A stretch of 64,000 nucleotides of DNA. Source: Streptomyces sp. NBC_01116 (lineage in GTDB: Bacteria; Actinomycetota; Actinomycetes; Streptomycetales; Streptomycetaceae). This document shows, piece after piece, positions 17,599-26,960 of the stretch. Positions within the stretch are counted from its first letter, which is position 1. Every line of letters starts with the position of its first letter. Under the pieces are notes generated by a model. The model was not told the DNA's origin and ran no database searches. It worked only from the letters and a program-made list of their open reading frames with translations. Position numbers and translations under genes: made by a program. The stretch lies in assembly GCF_041435495.1 (NCBI RefSeq), contig NZ_CP108644.1:1-64000 (forward strand), in the 5' to 3' direction.

Positions 17599-19710
17599 AT
17601 GGCATCCGAGGAAGAACTGTTCGCGTCCGTCGACGCGTTGCTGGCGGAGGAGCCGCAGCTGCCGCCCCCGGCGGAGCGCGCCCGGCTGCGTGAGGCCGCC
17701 GGGATCACCCAGGCCCGGCTCGCGACCGCCTTGAAATCGACCGTGCAGACGGTGAAGAACTACGAGAACGGCAGGAGCGAGCCCAAGGAGCCGCGGCTGT
17801 CGGCGTACCAGCGGCTGCTGAACGGCTGGGCGGCGAAGTACCCCGCCCACGCCGATCCTGCTCAGGTCGCCGCGCCGCAGCCGGTGCCGGAGACGTTCAC
17901 CGGCTCGGTCGCGTCTGAGGTACCCGAGCCGGAGGCCGTTGCACCGGCCCAGGCACCTGCCGCCCCGGCTGCGCCGGAGCGCCCGGCAGCACGTCCGGCG
18001 ACGTCGTCGCGCCGCCCGGCCGCGAAGAAGGCCGCGAAGCCCGCGGTGGACCCCCGCTTCCCCAACGGCCCGCTCGCCGTGCTGGACGGCGACGGTTCCG
18101 CGTACGGCGTCGACGGCATCATGCTGGACTGCCCGGCGACCACGGTCGTGGAGCTGGTGGAGTGGACGCTGCGCGAGGCCGGCCTCGGTGCGCCGAAGCT
18201 GCACCGCAACGGCAAGGACGCCGACCCGCTGATCGTCCTGACCACGGCGGCCGCCGTGAAGCTCGGGCTGCCCGAGCGCCTGGAGGACCGCCGCGGGCTG
18301 CGCCTGGAGGAGGACCACCCGGTCGTCAAGCAGATCGTCAAGGCCAAGTGGCAGCTCACCCAACGCGGGTTCGGCCCGTGGGCCCGGATCTACCGCAAGG
18401 CCACCGGCGCCCAGCGCCAGTGCGTGCAGCTCGCGATCCTGCCCTGGGACGCCCTCGACACCCGCTCCTGGCCCGGCGTCGCCGACATGGACCCGGCCGC
18501 CATCGCCCAGGTCCTCGGCATCTACGCCCAGCGGGTCAGCACCCCGCGCGGCAGTACCGCCGTGTCCGGCCTGGAGCTGATGACCGCGCTGCGCCCGCCG
18601 ACCCGCCCGGTACGCGACGAGGAGACCGGCAACTGGGTGTCCGGCCACAACCCCGGCAGCCTGGGCACGGAGCCGATGGACCCGGCCCCGCCGGAGGGCC
18701 AGATCGAGCACCCGGCCGTCTTCAACATCGGCTGGAAGGGCGGCTTCCTCAAGGAGGAGGCGTACCAGTGGGTGCGGTCGGTGGACACCCTGTCCGATGA
18801 GGAGTGCCTGCTCCCGTACGCGGTGGGCCTCGACCTCAACACGGCGTTCCTCGCGGCCGCGGCCCGGCTCAACGTCGGCCTGTCCGCCCCCGACCACTTC
18901 GTGGCCCCGAAGTTCAACCCGAAGATTCCCGGGTCCTGGCTGGTCGACCTCTCCCACGTGGAGATCGACGAGCGCCTGCCCTCGCCGTTCACACCGGACG
19001 GCGAGCGCCCGTCGGGACCGGCCTGGTACCAGACGCACACCGTCGCCTACGCCCAGGAGCTCGGCTACAACGTGGAGATCCTGGAGGCGTACCTGCGGCG
19101 CGAGACCGGGGCGTACCTGGACCCGTGGCACGACCGGCTCAAGGCCGCCTACGTCGACACCCTCGCCGACATGGGCGTCACCAAGGACCTCACCGACGCC
19201 CAGTTCCTGGCCGCGATGGAGGAGCACAAGCAGGTCGACCCGGTGCTGACCGCTGTGCTCGCCGCGATCAAGGGCACCATCAAGGGCGGCATCGGGAAGC
19301 TGTTCGAGAACCCGCAGGGCAAGGGCCACAAGGACGGCGAGCCGTGGCCGGCCATGATGCGCCCGACCTGGCGCCCCGACATCCGGGCCGCCGTCATCAG
19401 CAAGGCGCGGGTCAACATGCACCGCAAGCTGGCGAACATGGCGAAGATGACCGGCATGTACCCGCTGGCCGTGCTGTCGGACTGCGTCGTCTACCCGGCC
19501 CCCAGCGCCAGCCCCCTCGACTTCCTCCCCTACGCGGCGTCCGGCAAGCCGCAGCCCGGAGCCTTCCGCCTGGGCCCCACGCCGGGCCTGGCGAAGCTGG
19601 AGGGCGTCCAGGAGATGTCCTGGGCGGTCGACCTGATGGAGAAGGGCCTCAACCCGGCCCGCCACATCAAGGGTGACGGCCACGACGCCGTCCTGGACGA
19701 AGGGAAGTAA
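17599..19710 (+). CDS. tap: telomere-associated protein Tap
   Basis: A 703-residue protein. Residues about 28-75 form an XRE-type helix-turn-helix (ERARLREAAGITQARLATAL ... VKNYENGRSEPKEPRLSAYQ), followed by an Ala/Pro-rich linker to about residue 150. The large remaining domain begins PNGPLAVLDGDGSAYGVDG. Length, N-terminal HTH and the linked tpg gene match Tap of Streptomyces linear replicons. Known of the family: Tap binds 3' telomeric overhangs and recruits the terminal protein Tpg so that telomere ends can be patched. tpg starts 3 bp after the Tap stop, so the two form an operon. The frame is intact with no truncation, so the function is probably retained. Confidence 0.93.
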   Translation: MASEEELFASVDALLAEEPQLPPPAERARLREAAGITQARLATALKSTVQTVKNYENGRSEPKEPRLSAYQRLLNGWAAKYPAHADPAQVAAPQPVPETFTGSVASEVPEPEAVAPAQAPAAPAAPERPAARPATSSRRPAAKKAAKPAVDPRFPNGPLAVLDGDGSAYGVDGIMLDCPATTVVELVEWTLREAGLGAPKLHRNGKDADPLIVLTTAAAVKLGLPERLEDRRGLRLEEDHPVVKQIVKAKWQLTQRGFGPWARIYRKATGAQRQCVQLAILPWDALDTRSWPGVADMDPAAIAQVLGIYAQRVSTPRGSTAVSGLELMTALRPPTRPVRDEETGNWVSGHNPGSLGTEPMDPAPPEGQIEHPAVFNIGWKGGFLKEEAYQWVRSVDTLSDEECLLPYAVGLDLNTAFLAAAARLNVGLSAPDHFVAPKFNPKIPGSWLVDLSHVEIDERLPSPFTPDGERPSGPAWYQTHTVAYAQELGYNVEILEAYLRRETGAYLDPWHDRLKAAYVDTLADMGVTKDLTDAQFLAAMEEHKQVDPVLTAVLAAIKGTIKGGIGKLFENPQGKGHKDGEPWPAMMRPTWRPDIRAAVISKARVNMHRKLANMAKMTGMYPLAVLSDCVVYPAPSASPLDFLPYAASGKPQPGAFRLGPTPGLAKLEGVQEMSWAVDLMEKGLNPARHIKGDGHDAVLDEGK

Positions 19711-19713
19711 GCC

Positions 19714-20271
19714 GTGGGGGAGATCGAGGACGCCATCGAGCGTGCCGACCGCGAGAGCTTCACCAAGGACCCGCCCAAGACCCTCAAGGGCCAGATCGGC
19801 TACCTGCTCAAGCAGATGGGCAGCGCCAAGGCCGTCGCGGCGGAGCTCGGCGTCACCGCCGACTCCGTCAACCGCTACCGGCGCGGCGCCCGCAAGCACG
19901 CCCGCGCCGACGTCGCCGCGAAGATCGATGACGCCGTACGGCAGCGCTGGCAGCCCATGGTCCGCAAGCGTCGGCAGAAGCAAGCCGCCGCCACAGGCGG
20001 GATCACCGTGGAAACCCGGGCCCGGTTCGGCTACACCGCGCCGGTCGGCACCACCGACGACGGACGATTCCGGCGACTCACCGTGCACCTCCCCGCGACG
20101 TACGCACAACGCCTCTTCGACGCCCGTGAATCCGGAGTCAGCGAGCAGGAGATGCGCGGCATCATCGCCGAAGGCTTCAAAGAGATCTACTTCCAAGACG
20201 GCGGAGACCGAGCGGCAGGTCTCTCCGACGTCACCCTCAACGACATCGACTACCTCGACCTCGACTACTGA
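19714..20271 (+). CDS. tpg: telomere terminal protein Tpg
   Basis: A 185-residue protein starts at the GTG at 19714, the typical Tpg length. The N-terminal part has a helix-turn-helix-like segment (AKAVAAELGVTADSVNRYRR) followed by a basic patch (MVRKRRQKQ). Thr113-Thr114 lie in VGTTDDGRFR; Thr114 has been reported as the nucleotide-linked residue in Streptomyces Tpg, and the numbering fits here. Known role: it is covalently attached to the 5' ends of linear replicons and primes end patching. With Tap it shows that this replicon is, or derives from, a linear molecule. Confidence 0.93.
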   Translation: MGEIEDAIERADRESFTKDPPKTLKGQIGYLLKQMGSAKAVAAELGVTADSVNRYRRGARKHARADVAAKIDDAVRQRWQPMVRKRRQKQAAATGGITVETRARFGYTAPVGTTDDGRFRRLTVHLPATYAQRLFDARESGVSEQEMRGIIAEGFKEIYFQDGGDRAAGLSDVTLNDIDYLDLDY

Positions 20272-20367
20272 CCGGACACCGGCCGCGGGCCCGGCACTGC
20301 CTGTTGTGGTCGGGTAGCCGGATCACACTGTTGAGCCGAAGCACGATAGCTGTCACAAGCGACGGGG

Positions 20368-23300
20368 GTGGGGAAGCTGTTGCTGGCCGCGGGCGCCTTT
20401 CGGGTGGCTCCTCTGCAAGGTGAGATGACGCTGTCGTTCCTGGAGCGGATCGCGGACAGGTACGGCCTGTCAGTGCGGAGTCTGCTGTCGTCGGTTACCG
20501 AAGTGGCCGGCCGCCAAGGCGTGGCCGGGGCTCTGCAGGGCGACAGTGAGGTGTTCTTGAACGCTGCGGCCCGGGACCGGGTCGCAGCGCTGTCTCGGGT
20601 GCCGCAGGTGGATCTAGGCCGCGCGTTGCCAGCCTGGATGCGAGAGGAGCCGCTGGGCCCCTCGAAAGAGAGGCCGACGGCGCGGCTCCACAACGGGGTG
20701 GAGACGGTTGCTGCCTGGGGTCCGGCGTGCCCGGGCTGTGTGGCTGCGCGGACCGGTCGCGTTGCACCGGCCCGGGTGTACCTGGCGGCGCACCAACGAG
20801 TCTGCCTACGCCACCGGTACTGGTTGATGAGCGTGCCTGGCAGCGGGGGCCGTGTCGTCGAGCTGGCCGGATGCCCGGAGGTGGTCCAGGCCCAGGAGGA
20901 TCACCGGAAGCTGCTGCGCCGCTCCCCCGTCGCTGGTTCGGCGTTCGAGGTCGCTGAGGCGGTCACAGCCTGGTGGTGGGCCCAGCAGTGGCCTGAGGAG
21001 CACCTGTGGCCGATGCGGCTGGATGCGGCCATGCCCGCGGGCGAGGATCCGCAGCGGTGGCGGATCCTGGGGCGGGATCTGGTCACCTATCCCGAGGCCG
21101 TCGCCCTCGCAACGCTTCTGGCCAGCCCGGCCTGGCGGCTCCGTGTCGCTGCTGGCGGTGGTGGTCACCTGCCCTACCGGTTAGCTGATGTGCCCTGCGT
21201 GCCCTGCGAGCTAGGCCATCGCTTGTGGCGGCCGTGGCTCACCGAGCGTCTTGCCGCCTGTACCCACGGACCGCTGTTTGCCTGGGCGTACCAGTGCATC
21301 CGTACCAAGGGCGGCGGTGTAGACGACGAACAGCGGCTGTGGCAGGTCCCCTTGGCGTTCCGGCCCCGGCCTCTCGCCGACGCTCTGGCGGGTTACCAGC
21401 ATCGGCAGACCGCAGGCACAGAGGGCCTGCCGGCTCAGAAACGGCTTCGGGGCCACAGCGTGCACGCCGAGAGCGCCTTCGCCACCGGCCTGGCCCACGC
21501 GCGCACCTACGCCGCCCAGCACGGCCACCTCGCCACCCAACGCGACACCCGCGTCGGCTCCTTCGCCCTGGGAAAATGGGTGCACAACCAGCAGACCCAT
21601 GCCCTGGCCCTGCCGGAAGAGAAGGCCGCCGCCCTGAAGGATGTGGATCCGTGGTGGAACATCCCCTGGTCGGTGAAGTGGCAGCGCTCCTACTACCGCG
21701 CCCGCGATCACGCCAGGCGCCACGGCCCCCTCACCGCCGCCGATGGCTTCCCCGCCACCCACGTGCTGACTGGGGAGTGGCTGTATCTGCAGTGCACCGA
21801 CTACGACTCACTCCATCCTGAGCAGCGCCGTCTGCTGGCCGTCATCGGCATCACGGCCCAGGCGGCCGCCAGCGCACGCCCACGCCGAACGAGCCGGACA
21901 GCGGGCATCGATACGGCTCTTGTCCGTGCGCGCGCCTTCGTCGCCGAGCACGGATGCCTTGCTCTGGCCACCAAGAACATCTCTTACCAGGGATTTCCGC
22001 TGGGGCAGTGGCTCAATGCCCAGCGTTCCCTCGGTCGCCGTCAGGACGAAGCCGGCCCGCACCTGCAGGTACTCGACGAGATCGACGTGTGGTGGAACCC
22101 GCCGTGGCCCTTGGCGTGGCAGCGGACCTGGCACCGGATCCGCGCTCATGTCCGAGACCGGCGCCAGGCGGCTGCGGGAGGGCACTGGCCGGACGGCAGT
22201 GACGGCTGGGCCACGTGGCTGTCTGTACAGTGCATCGGCTACAAGCAGTTGCGTCCGCCGCAGCAGCATCTGCTGGCGGAGATCGGCATCACCGCCGAAA
22301 CCGCCGCTGTTCGCCCCCACGAGGTCATCGCGCAGCTCTGCGGTACGGCCCCCGGGCTGGCCCACGCGCGCACCTACGCCGCCCAGCACGGCCACCTCGC
22401 CATTCCCCGGAGTGCGTATTGCGAGGGGTTTCCGTTGGGCCGGTGGCTGAGCGAACAGCGCCGCAAGGCGCGGGAGCACCATCGCGGTACGGGCGGTACG
22501 TGGCCAGTCAGTACGCTCCTGGCGGCGCTCGACCCCTGGTGGAGTCCGACCTGGTCCTTGGAGTGGCAACGCAATTGGAGTCGCGTGCGGAAGCGGTCAG
22601 AGTCCGCGTACGCAGTCGACGACGGCGGTAGTACGAGCATTGCGGACCTTGAGGAGGAGCTGGCCGGCTGGCTGAGGCGTCAGTGCGCCGGCTACGGCAC
22701 GCTCCACCCCGAACAGCATCATCTGCTGGCCAGGATCGGCATCACCGCCGAAACAGCCCGCGCCGCCCAGCCACCGGCTCCCTCCACCGAGCCCGATCTT
22801 TTGGACACCGCGCTCGCACACGCCCGCACTTACGCCGCCCGATACGGCCACATCGCCGCTCCCACCAGCACCATCCTCAACGGGTTCCGGTTGGGAAAGT
22901 GGCTGGCTTGGCAACGACGGCGCGCCCATCAGGGGCGCCTCTCCTCTGCCCGGGCCAAAGCCCTGGCCATGATCGATCCGTGGTGGAATCCGGCCTGGCC
23001 CCTGCAGTGGCAGCAGGCCTACCACCGCCTGTGCACGGCAGCTGCGGGTGCCGACGGCGTAACGCCCACGAACCACCCCCGAGGCCTTTACCGCTGGATC
23101 CGTGTCCAGCAGGAGTCCTGGGAGCATCTCCACCCCGGCCAGCAGGATCTCCTGACCGCCCTCGGCATCACACCCCACACTCCTGTAGGCGAACGCCCCG
23201 CCCCGGCCACACGCTCCTACCCCGTCAGCCCCGGACTCGACCACGCACGCGCCTACGCCGTCCAGCACGGCCACCTCACCCCGGACAAACACACCCGACA

Positions 23301-23922
23301 AGACGGCTTCCCCCTCGGCACATGGCTGAGCCGCCAACGCCGCAACGCTCGCGCCGGCACCCTCTCCGCCACCACCGCAGCCGCCCTCGCCAGCCTGGAC
23401 CCGTGGTGGAACCCGCCCTGGCCCTATACCTGGCACCGCACCTACCAGCAATACCGCACCGCGATCAACGGAAGCACGCCCCTCCCCGACGCACTCCACC
23501 GCTGGATCGCCCAGCAACGCGCCCGCTGGCACACCCTCCACCCCCACCAACAACACCTCCTCACCCACAGCGCTGATTCGACTGACCACAGCACGCGCTT
23601 CTGGGACTCCGTAGCTAGCCCTACTCGGCCTGCTGCACGCTCACAGCACGCCGTGGCCACTCAGCCTGCAGAAGCCGAGCCAGCGGAAAGGGCAGCCGGA
23701 TGTGGAAACCCCGCGCGGAGGCGGCGTCCCGTCATGCCGGCAGCTACGGCCCGGCCTCCTCACGGCTGCGGCTGCTCCCGAGCCCGGTCACGGTGTGAGA
23801 CTGCGGGAGGGTGTGATGGATGCCTGTTGCCCAACTGCGGGCATAGGTCACGACGTGGAATCCGCCGGTGTGGTAACCGCTACTGCGGATCGTCACCTCT
23901 GTTTCGGAGAGCTCGACAGTGA
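20368..23922 (+). CDS. TniQ domain fused to about ten helicase-associated (HA) modules
   Basis: The GTG at 20368 starts 97 bp after tpg. Residues 1-300 are TniQ-like: LQGEMTLSFLERIADRYGL, a zinc motif with C121, C124, C146, H149, and RWRILGRDLVTYPEAVALAT. From about residue 369 to 1067 come five ~140-residue units, each with two HA-type halves: LAHARTYAAQHGHLA ... FPLGKW, then DPWWNPPWPLAWQR ... LHPEQ--LLA-IGIT. HA modules are thought to bind DNA and occur in telomeric helicase-like proteins. The last ~110 residues after LLTHSAD look random and overlap a convergent gene, so the natural end may be lost. TniQ proteins choose targets for Tn7-like transposons; this fusion could be a target selector, an inference. 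Confidence 0.8.
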   Translation: MGKLLLAAGAFRVAPLQGEMTLSFLERIADRYGLSVRSLLSSVTEVAGRQGVAGALQGDSEVFLNAAARDRVAALSRVPQVDLGRALPAWMREEPLGPSKERPTARLHNGVETVAAWGPACPGCVAARTGRVAPARVYLAAHQRVCLRHRYWLMSVPGSGGRVVELAGCPEVVQAQEDHRKLLRRSPVAGSAFEVAEAVTAWWWAQQWPEEHLWPMRLDAAMPAGEDPQRWRILGRDLVTYPEAVALATLLASPAWRLRVAAGGGGHLPYRLADVPCVPCELGHRLWRPWLTERLAACTHGPLFAWAYQCIRTKGGGVDDEQRLWQVPLAFRPRPLADALAGYQHRQTAGTEGLPAQKRLRGHSVHAESAFATGLAHARTYAAQHGHLATQRDTRVGSFALGKWVHNQQTHALALPEEKAAALKDVDPWWNIPWSVKWQRSYYRARDHARRHGPLTAADGFPATHVLTGEWLYLQCTDYDSLHPEQRRLLAVIGITAQAAASARPRRTSRTAGIDTALVRARAFVAEHGCLALATKNISYQGFPLGQWLNAQRSLGRRQDEAGPHLQVLDEIDVWWNPPWPLAWQRTWHRIRAHVRDRRQAAAGGHWPDGSDGWATWLSVQCIGYKQLRPPQQHLLAEIGITAETAAVRPHEVIAQLCGTAPGLAHARTYAAQHGHLAIPRSAYCEGFPLGRWLSEQRRKAREHHRGTGGTWPVSTLLAALDPWWSPTWSLEWQRNWSRVRKRSESAYAVDDGGSTSIADLEEELAGWLRRQCAGYGTLHPEQHHLLARIGITAETARAAQPPAPSTEPDLLDTALAHARTYAARYGHIAAPTSTILNGFRLGKWLAWQRRRAHQGRLSSARAKALAMIDPWWNPAWPLQWQQAYHRLCTAAAGADGVTPTNHPRGLYRWIRVQQESWEHLHPGQQDLLTALGITPHTPVGERPAPATRSYPVSPGLDHARAYAVQHGHLTPDKHTRQDGFPLGTWLSRQRRNARAGTLSATTAAALASLDPWWNPPWPYTWHRTYQQYRTAINGSTPLPDALHRWIAQQRARWHTLHPHQQHLLTHSADSTDHSTRFWDSVASPTRPAARSQHAVATQPAEAEPAERAAGCGNPARRRRPVMPAATARPPHGCGCSRARSRCETAGGCDGCLLPNCGHRSRRGIRRCGNRYCGSSPLFRRARQ

Positions 23923-24005
23923 GACTGCGTCGCGCGCCCCACGGGCCCACCAGATAGTGGTTGCCCGCCACGGCAATGTAGCCGTCCGTGTCTGGGACGG
24001 CTCTG
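23744..24005 (-). pseudogene. transposase/integrase C-terminal remnant
   Basis: On the minus strand a short stretch reads DTDGYIAVAGNHYLVGPWG ... LTVELSETEVTIRS. This resembles the small C-terminal beta-domain of IS21- or IS481-type transposases (GxI.V.GxxYxVG ... VxV.L). The rest of the gene is absent. It overlaps the ends of both neighbouring genes and probably cut them short. The family assignment is tentative. Confidence 0.45.
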
Positions 24006-24663
24006 CCCTGGCATCGGGTGGCGAGTAGTGCCAGAGCGCGGCGAGGAAGGCTGACATCCGGTCGGCGACGTCGGTGGTCATGCGTGCGGTGAGGGCGTCG
24101 ACAGCATCGCGGGTGGGAACGCGTTCTCCCGCGCGGGCGGCTTCCGCTCCCTGGACGACCGTATTCAGGAATTCCTCGGTGGCCGGTCTGTCGAGGGTGC
24201 CGCGGCCGCCTTCGAGGACGGAGCGAGACACCAGCTGAGGGATGCCGGGAGAGTCGTCGGCCGGCTGGAGGGCGCCGAGCGCGGAAGCGTCGAGGAGGAG
24301 CGACGTGCTGCTGCCGGGTAGCGGGGGGAGGTCTCCTCGTTGCCGCGTGGAGGGCAGTTGACCGAGCGCGAGAAGCACCGGCCGGTCTGCACGGGGAAGA
24401 CGTTGCAGGTCGTCCTCGAGTTCGCGCTGGTCCGATGTGGTGCGCAGGTAGATGAACCGGCGGGGTGTGCGGGGTCTGCCGGGCCATTCCAGGACCATGT
24501 CGGGGACGTGGGTGTGGTTGAAGAATTCGGTTTTGGTGACGGTGGCGCCGGGGTCCATGCGGCGCAGGTGCCGGGCGACGATGTCCTTGACCTGGGTGAA
24601 CATCATCCGGTCGTCGGGCTCGTCCATGGCCTGGGCAATCGACTGTTCGACGAGGTTCACCAC
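23893..24663 (-). CDS. hypothetical protein, second gene of a two-gene operon, 3' end probably altered
   Basis: It starts at the GTG at 24663 (or 24660), overlapping the stop of the upstream gene (GTGGTGA), so translation is coupled. About 256 residues. A helical N-terminus (VNLVEQSIAQAMDEP) is followed by HTHVPDMVLEWPG ... RRFIYLRTTSDQRELEDDLQ, a strand pattern that could be a degenerate nuclease or nucleotide-binding core. After ALWHYSPPDA (about 24010) the sequence enters the transposase remnant, so the original C-terminus is likely lost. No family was recognised; it probably works with the 202-residue partner. Confidence 0.6.
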   Translation of the reverse strand: MVNLVEQSIAQAMDEPDDRMMFTQVKDIVARHLRRMDPGATVTKTEFFNHTHVPDMVLEWPGRPRTPRRFIYLRTTSDQRELEDDLQRLPRADRPVLLALGQLPSTRQRGDLPPLPGSSTSLLLDASALGALQPADDSPGIPQLVSRSVLEGGRGTLDRPATEEFLNTVVQGAEAARAGERVPTRDAVDALTARMTTDVADRMSAFLAALWHYSPPDARAEPSQTRTATLPWRATTIWWARGARDAVSLSSSPKQR

Positions 24664-25265
24664 GAGCCCTCTCTGCGGGTGAGTTCGGCGGCGACGATGG
24701 CTGCCCAGTCCTTGAGCGGCAGGAGGGTTTCCTGCTTGTCCGAAAGGACGATCAGCCACAGGCGTGCGGCGACCGACTGGGCGAGTTCGCTGTCCAGGAT
24801 TTTTCGGGCTTCCGCGGGGTCGCTGGTGCCGAAAACGCGGCTGCTGTGCTGAAGGACTGCGCTCTCCACCTGGTCAGGTGAGTTGAGGGTGGACCAGGAG
24901 TTCGCCCGGAACGGTGCCCAGGTGATCCACATGAAGTGGTCGCTGAGATGGTGCTGGGCCTGGGCGGCGACATAGCACTTGGCGAGGAACTCGTCGAACT
25001 GCGTGCCCTGGTCGCTGGGTTGGGCGTAGTTCTTGACCTCGGCGCAGAACATGTCGTTCTGGTAGGGATCGCCGCGCATGGCGCCGCCCAGATCGAAGGA
25101 GAAGGTCCGACCTCCGTACGGCCAGGCGAGGGTCAGCCGACGGCCGCAGGACTCCGAGTCCGTGTTCGCGTACGCACCGAAGATGCGCATCGTGCCCTCG
25201 AGCCACTGCTTGGCTCTTCGAGCCCCCGAGAAGCCCTTCACCTGAGCGTCTTCACCAACCACCAC
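24657..25265 (-). CDS. possible PD-(D/E)XK nuclease-like protein
   Basis: A 202-residue protein from the GTG at 25265. Motifs FSFDLGG (D58) and FCAEVKNY (E76, K78) are spaced like the D...ExK active site of PD-(D/E)XK nucleases: strand, turn, strand, then a helix with QFDEFLAKCYVAAQAQ. This is a pattern match only. It is divergent from the adjacent tniQ gene (about 190 bp between starts) and coupled to the downstream gene. Next to a Tn7-like module it may be transposon cargo, a defence pair or an accessory endonuclease; these cannot be told apart from sequence. Confidence 0.5.
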   Translation of the reverse strand: MVVGEDAQVKGFSGARRAKQWLEGTMRIFGAYANTDSESCGRRLTLAWPYGGRTFSFDLGGAMRGDPYQNDMFCAEVKNYAQPSDQGTQFDEFLAKCYVAAQAQHHLSDHFMWITWAPFRANSWSTLNSPDQVESAVLQHSSRVFGTSDPAEARKILDSELAQSVAARLWLIVLSDKQETLLPLKDWAAIVAAELTRREGSW

Positions 25266-25453
25266 AGGCGTAGCTTAGTGCGATCGGATCATCACGGTGT
25301 GCTCGAACGGGCTAATCTCCCGTCGCGTTGCGGCCGTTGGCTTCAGGAAGGGGCAGCTGCGGCCCTGAGGAAGTGAGCCAAGGACGGCCGCAGGATGGAA
25401 GGAACTGCCGCGAAGACGCCCTCCTTGATCGGCGGACACGAGACCGTGGTGGA

Positions 25454-26851
25454 GTGATCCTTCCTCCCGGCCTTCTGCGTACCGCTCCCCTGCACGGAGA
25501 GACGACGTCGTCGCTGATCTGCCGCATCGCCGGCCGCTACGGTCTCGAAGCAACGGCGTTGCGGTCCTGCTGGAAGTGGCGCAGCCACCAGCCTCGGCAC
25601 GACGGAGGGGGCGCGCGGGCAGACGCCGAGGTGTTGTTGAACACGGCGGGGCGGCGGCTCCTGGCAGGCCTGTGCGGCGTCGAGGACGGTGTGCTGGCGC
25701 GGGCGTTGCCGTCCTGGGGGCGGGAGGATGCCAGGCTGCCGGCCGCGGATGCCGGGGAGCCGGTGGCGGCGTGGCGGATCGGTGGTGCGGTTGCCGGGCC
25801 GGTGGCGTTCGGCTGTCGTCTGTGCACGGCCCGGCGTACGGGGGCGGCTGGGCGGTCGGTGCTGTACGCCTCGCGGTGGGACCGTGTGTGTGTCCGGCAC
25901 GGGCGGTGGCTCCTTGATGCGGATGCCGACCAGCCTCACGAGTATCTGGACGTGCGGCGTCTGCCGGAGGTGGGCGCGGCGCAGCGGCGGTGGGCGGGGG
26001 TGGTGCGGCGTGCGGTGCGGGCGGGGGCCGAGCCGGAGAGGGTGTTCGCGCTGGCGCAGGCGGTGGTGGCCCGGTGGTGGGAGCAGGCGCTGCATTGGGA
26101 GCGGGAGAAGGTCTGGCCGTGGCGGTTGCATCGGGTCGCGGGCGGTGATGCCGGGGGTGATCTGGAGTGGTGGCGGATCGTGGGGCGGGACGCGGTGGTC
26201 TTTCCCGAGGTGGTGGCCGTAGCCGACGCATTGCTGGATCCGGGCATGGCCGAGCTGGTGTGGGTGGACAGCGGTGCCGGGCGGCCGCAAGCGTTGCCCG
26301 TCGACGGGTTGTTCTGCCGTCGGCTCGGTGAGCGGGTAGGCCGGGGCTGGCTGGGGCCGCTGGTTGCGGCGGATCATGGCGGTCCGCTGATCGCGTGGAT
26401 GGGCAGCGTGATCCGGCTGCGCCGCGGGGCCGGTGGGCCTCCCGGATATGACAACGACCCCTGGTGGCTGCGCCGGGAGCATCAGCCGGTGACGATGGCG
26501 GGGCAGTTGCGGGTGCTGGGCAAGGAGAAGAAGGCACCCGGTTCGGGGACGATGTGGCGGGCGGTGGTGCCGGCCGAGCAGCGGATGCGGATCGGCAGTC
26601 TCATCGGCAGTGCCGAGGAGCAGTTGCTGCAGCTGCGCGGCGTGCAGAGCGGGCCGACCGCCGAGGTCGCCCGGCAGCTGCTGCAAGGCCTCGGTCACAG
26701 TGCCGGTCTGGTCGAGGCGGCCTGGAAGCGGACCGCGGTGGCGGCGGTGAACGGCGGGGTGCCGTTGGAGGAGGTGGCCCGGTGGGCGGATATGTCCCCC
26801 GGGACACTGAGAAGGATGCTGACGGCAGGCGGGCAGGAAGAGGACGGCTGA
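25454..26851 (+). CDS. tniQ: TniQ family protein (transposon target-selection type)
   Basis: The GTG at 25454 starts a 465-residue protein. With this start the zinc ligands fall at C121, C124, C146 and H149, exactly the numbering in the TniQ-HA protein upstream, which supports both starts. Motifs are PLHGETTSSLICRIAGRYGL near the start, the zinc knuckle, and WWRIVGRDAVVFPEVVAVAD. The C-terminal 40 residues form a sigma/LuxR-like helix-turn-helix (GVPLEEVARWADMSPGTLRR). It is the first gene of a same-strand cluster with tnsA-, tnsB- and tnsC-type genes. Known role: TniQ/TnsD proteins bind the attachment site and recruit the TnsC ATPase. Confidence 0.85.
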   Translation: MILPPGLLRTAPLHGETTSSLICRIAGRYGLEATALRSCWKWRSHQPRHDGGGARADAEVLLNTAGRRLLAGLCGVEDGVLARALPSWGREDARLPAADAGEPVAAWRIGGAVAGPVAFGCRLCTARRTGAAGRSVLYASRWDRVCVRHGRWLLDADADQPHEYLDVRRLPEVGAAQRRWAGVVRRAVRAGAEPERVFALAQAVVARWWEQALHWEREKVWPWRLHRVAGGDAGGDLEWWRIVGRDAVVFPEVVAVADALLDPGMAELVWVDSGAGRPQALPVDGLFCRRLGERVGRGWLGPLVAADHGGPLIAWMGSVIRLRRGAGGPPGYDNDPWWLRREHQPVTMAGQLRVLGKEKKAPGSGTMWRAVVPAEQRMRIGSLIGSAEEQLLQLRGVQSGPTAEVARQLLQGLGHSAGLVEAAWKRTAVAAVNGGVPLEEVARWADMSPGTLRRMLTAGGQEEDG

Positions 26852-26960
26852 GATCAAGGTGGGCCCGGGCGCATCGCCTGTTAGCTGATACAGCACTCGT
26901 TTGTGGCAGAAACCCTGAAAACGACGATGCTTGTCGGCGGGAGCGGCTTGGCTGACGCGG

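Noticed and set aside
17533..20196. 887-residue minus-strand frame opposite tap
   Set aside because: Tap on the plus strand has recognisable domains, an RBS and an operon partner; the antisense frame has none.
20271..20367. tRNA or other RNA gene between tpg and TniQ-HA
   Set aside because: No cloverleaf or conserved tRNA boxes; the same check elsewhere in the window found no tRNA or rRNA.
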